Positions 48,315 to 51,196 of a stretch of 51,196 nucleotides of DNA are shown here, piece by piece. Below the pieces are notes generated by a model. That model was not told the DNA's origin, ran no database searches, and was given only the letters and a program-made list of their open reading frames with translations. Within the stretch, counting starts at the first letter, position 1. Each line of letters opens with the position of its first letter. The translations under genes were made by a program, and so were the position numbers. The stretch comes from an uncultured Bacteroidota bacterium. Lineage in GTDB: Bacteria; Bacteroidota; Bacteroidia; Chitinophagales; Chitinophagaceae. Location of the stretch: NCBI GenBank assembly GCA_903958045.1, contig CAJBRT010000094.1:1-51196 (forward strand), in the 5' to 3' direction.

Positions 48315-49196
48315 TTATCCTTGAAGTGCAGCCGCGCCACTTACAATTTCTGTAAGTTCTGTGGTGATTGCCGCTTGACGTGCTCTGTTGTAGCTAATTT
48401 TAAGCGACTTTAAGAGTTCGTTTGCGTTTTCGCTCGCCTTATCCATTGCGGTCATGCGCGCGCCATGCTCACTTGCATTACAATCAAGCACTGCTTTAAA
48501 TAATTGTGTGTTTAATATTTTTGGCATAAGCTCTGCTATCAATTCTTCTTTAGCTGGCTCAAAAATAAAGTCTGATTTTTTTGCAGCACCTGTGTTTTTT
48601 ACTTTTGGAATAGGTAAAAATGCTTCTGCTTTATATTCTTGTGAAGCGGCATTTTTAAATTCAGAATAAATAACTTCTACCGCATCAAATGTTTTTTCTT
48701 CAAATGCTTTCATAGCAGCTGCTGCAGCGGCTTGTACATTTTCAAAAGTCAACTGTAAAAAGATATCTTTAAAAGTGGCATCGGTAGTATAACCTGCTTT
48801 GGTTAAACTCTCGTATCCTTTTTTACCAATGTTCCAAATGGTTACATTGCCTTTTTTATGTTGGCTGCTATATTTTTCGTCGATGGTGCTTTTTGCAAGT
48901 TTAATAAGGTTGGCATTGTACCCGCCGCACAAACCTCTATCAGAGGTGATGACAATTAATAGTACGTTTTCTACCGTTCTTGTTTCTGCTAATTTAATAG
49001 ACAAATCACCTTCCGAAGAACTCACAATATTGCTCAGCATTTCCTGCAATTTTTGCGCGTAAGGGCGCATTTGCGTAATGGCGTCTTGGGCACGGCGTAA
49101 TTTAGCCGCACTCACCATTTTCATTGCCTTGGTAATTTGCTGCGTACTTTGTACACTTTTGATCCTATTTCTAACCTCTTTTAATTGACCTGCCAT
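48315..49196 (-). CDS. atpG: ATP synthase F1 gamma subunit
   Basis: 293 aa; EVRNRIKSVQSTQQITKAMKMVSAAKLRRAQ, ITSDRGLCGGYNANL, EHGARMTAMDKASENANELLKSLKISYNRARQAAITTELTEIVSGAAAL. Confidence 0.97.
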   Translation of the reverse strand: MAGQLKEVRNRIKSVQSTQQITKAMKMVSAAKLRRAQDAITQMRPYAQKLQEMLSNIVSSSEGDLSIKLAETRTVENVLLIVITSDRGLCGGYNANLIKLAKSTIDEKYSSQHKKGNVTIWNIGKKGYESLTKAGYTTDATFKDIFLQLTFENVQAAAAAAMKAFEEKTFDAVEVIYSEFKNAASQEYKAEAFLPIPKVKNTGAAKKSDFIFEPAKEELIAELMPKILNTQLFKAVLDCNASEHGARMTAMDKASENANELLKSLKISYNRARQAAITTELTEIVSGAAALQG

Positions 49197-49224
49197 GGTA
49201 TTAAATATTACTCGTTTTCGGGGG

Positions 49225-49232
49225 CAAAAGTA
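49225..49232 (-). promoter_or_regulatory. Bacteroidota -7 box TACTTTTG upstream of atpG
   Basis: Minus strand TACTTTTG, exact TAnnTTTG match, ~28 nt before the ATG. Confidence 0.45.
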
Positions 49233-49294
49233 GCAGAAAGACGCTGAAATTCCATAAAGAAGTTTTCAAGAAAGAATGAACCACCCTTTTAGGG

Positions 49295-49963
49295 CTAAAA
49301 ACGGTAGGCAAGCCCCATGCCGGTTGATGTTGGGCCAAGGGTCCAAATGCCAAATTTTTGACCTAGTTTTTTGCCATTTTTACGGTGGGCTCCAAATTGT
49401 AAGAGGTCGTAAGCCAGTAAAAAGGCTCCTTGTAGCATAATACTGCCCCCATATCCCTGTATTTTGGCGTTTTGATTGCGGATACCACTATTTCGCATAA
49501 GTAGGCCAATACCAAAGTATCCTATATCTAATGCGCTGTTAATGAGCAGTATTTTTTGAATTTTTTGCTGTTCCCGAATCTCCGAGGCCAGGGTATTGGT
49601 TTTTAAAAGCTGTTTTTTGATGCCCAAAAAGCCTACTGCTGCGATGCCCACATTAACGGCGTTAAAATAAGCGCTCATTTGATGAAAATAGTGCTCAGGA
49701 CCCACGGTGTTGGTAGCTGAAATGTTACCCTGTATTACATTTACAAGGCCCCAGGCGCCCAGGGCGGTCATATAATTACGTGTTATATTAATCCGTTCCA
49801 TGGCTACGGCCTCCGGCAGGGGAAGCTGGATGCTGTCATTTGACACCGTTTGAACCGAGTCGGAAGGGTTATTTTGACCAAATACGGGTCCGCTAGCCAA
49901 TATAATGGCTAAAAATGCCCCAATACCAACCGTCAAAGCTTTGCTGCCTATAATCTTGTTCAT
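49295..49963 (-). CDS. hypothetical membrane protein (DUF6992-like)
   Basis: 222 aa; signal peptide and several hydrophobic stretches (NYMTALGAWGLVNVIQGN, FNAVNVGIAAVGFLGI, LINSALDIGYFGIGLLM, GSIMLQGAFLLAYDLLQF); full-length ORF at an appropriate position. Confidence 0.75.
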   Translation of the reverse strand: MNKIIGSKALTVGIGAFLAIILASGPVFGQNNPSDSVQTVSNDSIQLPLPEAVAMERINITRNYMTALGAWGLVNVIQGNISATNTVGPEHYFHQMSAYFNAVNVGIAAVGFLGIKKQLLKTNTLASEIREQQKIQKILLINSALDIGYFGIGLLMRNSGIRNQNAKIQGYGGSIMLQGAFLLAYDLLQFGAHRKNGKKLGQKFGIWTLGPTSTGMGLAYRF

Positions 49964-50005
49964 AATCAGTTCTTTCTAACCCGTTTACAACCGCTCTAAA
50001 ATCTT

Positions 50006-50013
50006 TACCTTTG
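50006..50013 (+). promoter_or_regulatory. Bacteroidota -7 box TACCTTTG upstream of secA
   Basis: Plus-strand TACCTTTG, exact TAnnTTTG match, ~93 nt before the secA ATG. Confidence 0.4.
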
Positions 50014-50106
50014 GCGGCCTTGATATAGAGTGCCAAATTGACGCAAATTTAAATGCCGCACTCTTTTTGAGTAATATATTTTTTCTAAAACAGTTTATTT
50101 AACAAT

Positions 50107-51196
50107 ATGTTGAAATTTATAACCAAATTTTTTGGAAGCAGCAAGAGCGAGAAAGATGTTCAGAAGATACTTCCAATTGTAGAAAAGGCCAATTCTTTTT
50201 TTGCATCTTACGCTAGTTTAACCAACGATGAACTTCGTGGAAAGACTGCTGAGTTTAAGCAAAGAATTCAAAATCATTTAGTAGGCATAGATGCGCAAAT
50301 TGCAGAGAAAAAACAAATTGCTGACGCACTTAGTGATACCGAAATTCATAAGCGCGATGCCATATATAAAGAGGTGGACGTTTTAAATAAAGAGCGCGAT
50401 CAAAAAATTGAAGAAGTACTTGCGGAAATTCAACCAGAAGCTTTTGCAGTCGTTAAAGAAACAGCGCGCAGATTTTCTACCAACGAAGAACTTGTGGCAA
50501 CCGCTACGGCACTCGATCGTGAGTTTAGCGTTAAAAAAGATTATATTTCAATTAAAGGCGAACAAAGTGTTTTCAAAAATACTTGGACAGCCGCTGGCGG
50601 AAAAGTTACCTGGAACATGGTACACTATGATGTACAGTTAATTGGTGGTAGCGTATTGCATGAAGGTAAAATTGCCGAAATGTCTACCGGTGAAGGTAAA
50701 ACGCTTGTGTCTACGTTACCGGCTTATTTAAATGCATTAGCGGGCGAAGGCGTACACATTGTAACGGTAAATGATTACCTCGCAAAACGTGATAGTGAGT
50801 GGAATGGTACTTTATTTGAGTGGCTTGGACTTCGCGTAGATTGTATTGATAAGCATGATTCAAATAGTGAAGCACGCCGTAATGCGTATTTAGCTGATAT
50901 TACGTATGGAACCAACAACGAATTTGGTTTCGATTATTTGCGGGACAACATGGTGCATACGCCACAGGAAATGGTGCAACGCAAACATCATTTTGCCATG
51001 GTGGATGAAGTGGATTCGGTATTAATTGATGATGCGCGTACGCCACTTATTATTTCTGGTCCAGTAGGACACAATACCAACGAGCAACAATTTTTTGAAT
51101 TAAAGCCACGTATCGAAAAATTAGTAGATGCACAAAAGCGTGCTACCAATCAATTTTTAATTGAAGCAAAAAAGAAAATTGCAGAAGGTAACGACG
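50107..51196 (+). CDS. secA: preprotein translocase subunit SecA (5' part, runs off right edge)
   Basis: Own translation from ATG 50107: [51 protein letters not shown]...[57 protein letters not shown]...[12 protein letters not shown]...[21 protein letters not shown]. Not in the ORF track because no stop lies in the window. Confidence 0.97.
   Translation, partial: MLKFITKFFGSSKSEKDVQKILPIVEKANSFFASYASLTNDELRGKTAEFKQRIQNHLVGIDAQIAEKKQIADALSDTEIHKRDAIYKEVDVLNKERDQKIEEVLAEIQPEAFAVVKETARRFSTNEELVATATALDREFSVKKDYISIKGEQSVFKNTWTAAGGKVTWNMVHYDVQLIGGSVLHEGKIAEMSTGEGKTLVSTLPAYLNALAGEGVHIVTVNDYLAKRDSEWNGTLFEWLGLRVDCIDKHDSNSEARRNAYLADITYGTNNEFGFDYLRDNMVHTPQEMVQRKHHFAMVDEVDSVLIDDARTPLIISGPVGHNTNEQQFFELKPRIEKLVDAQKRATNQFLIEAKKKIAEGND

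Noticed and set aside
1-51196. Searches by eye for tRNA/rRNA genes, CRISPR arrays, transposases, integrases, phage genes and known defence systems
   Set aside because: None recognised; almost all sequence is accounted for by conserved metabolic and housekeeping CDSs.

Overview
Bacteroidota-like chromosomal window (probably Chitinophagaceae-type; inferred from protein style and TAnnTTTG promoter boxes). It is densely coding, with no tRNA/rRNA, CRISPR array, transposase or phage genes recognised. Left part (1-30 kb) is a large uronate/glycoside catabolic locus. A minus-strand unit runs kduI-kduD-DUF1553/DUF1549 cytochrome-DUF1501-DUF2231/cytochrome/LRR. Plus-strand blocks carry an esterase, a Tat-exported Gfo/Idh/MocA oxidoreductase with a tandem DUF1080 protein, a GH105-like protein, a UxaB-like oxidoreductase, uxaC, kdgK, eda, an ExuT-like MFS transporter and uxuA. 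These are followed by DUF5703 and beta-helix proteins, a PhyH dioxygenase, a GH20 hexosaminidase and an amidohydrolase. Right part (30-51 kb) is mostly housekeeping: OmpA/VWA, aminotransferase, fused 2-oxoacid dehydrogenase E1, YebC, permeases, DedA, GT9, mdh, an MlaF-like ATPase, lysA, scpB, atpG and the start of secA. Main items for follow-up: (1) a GH105-family protein whose scaffold is kept but whose catalytic loops appear to be excised in frame; (2) the DUF1553/DUF1501/DUF2231 cytochrome module in one transcription unit with kduI/kduD; (3) a 15-bp perfect hairpin inside the DUF5703 CDS and a 16-bp hairpin abutting the DUF1553 start codon; (4) a hexuronate pathway pairing a UxaB-like reductase with UxuA but lacking UxaA; (5) apparently leaderless promoter geometry at two genes and an mdh terminator embedded in the convergent GT9 coding sequence.
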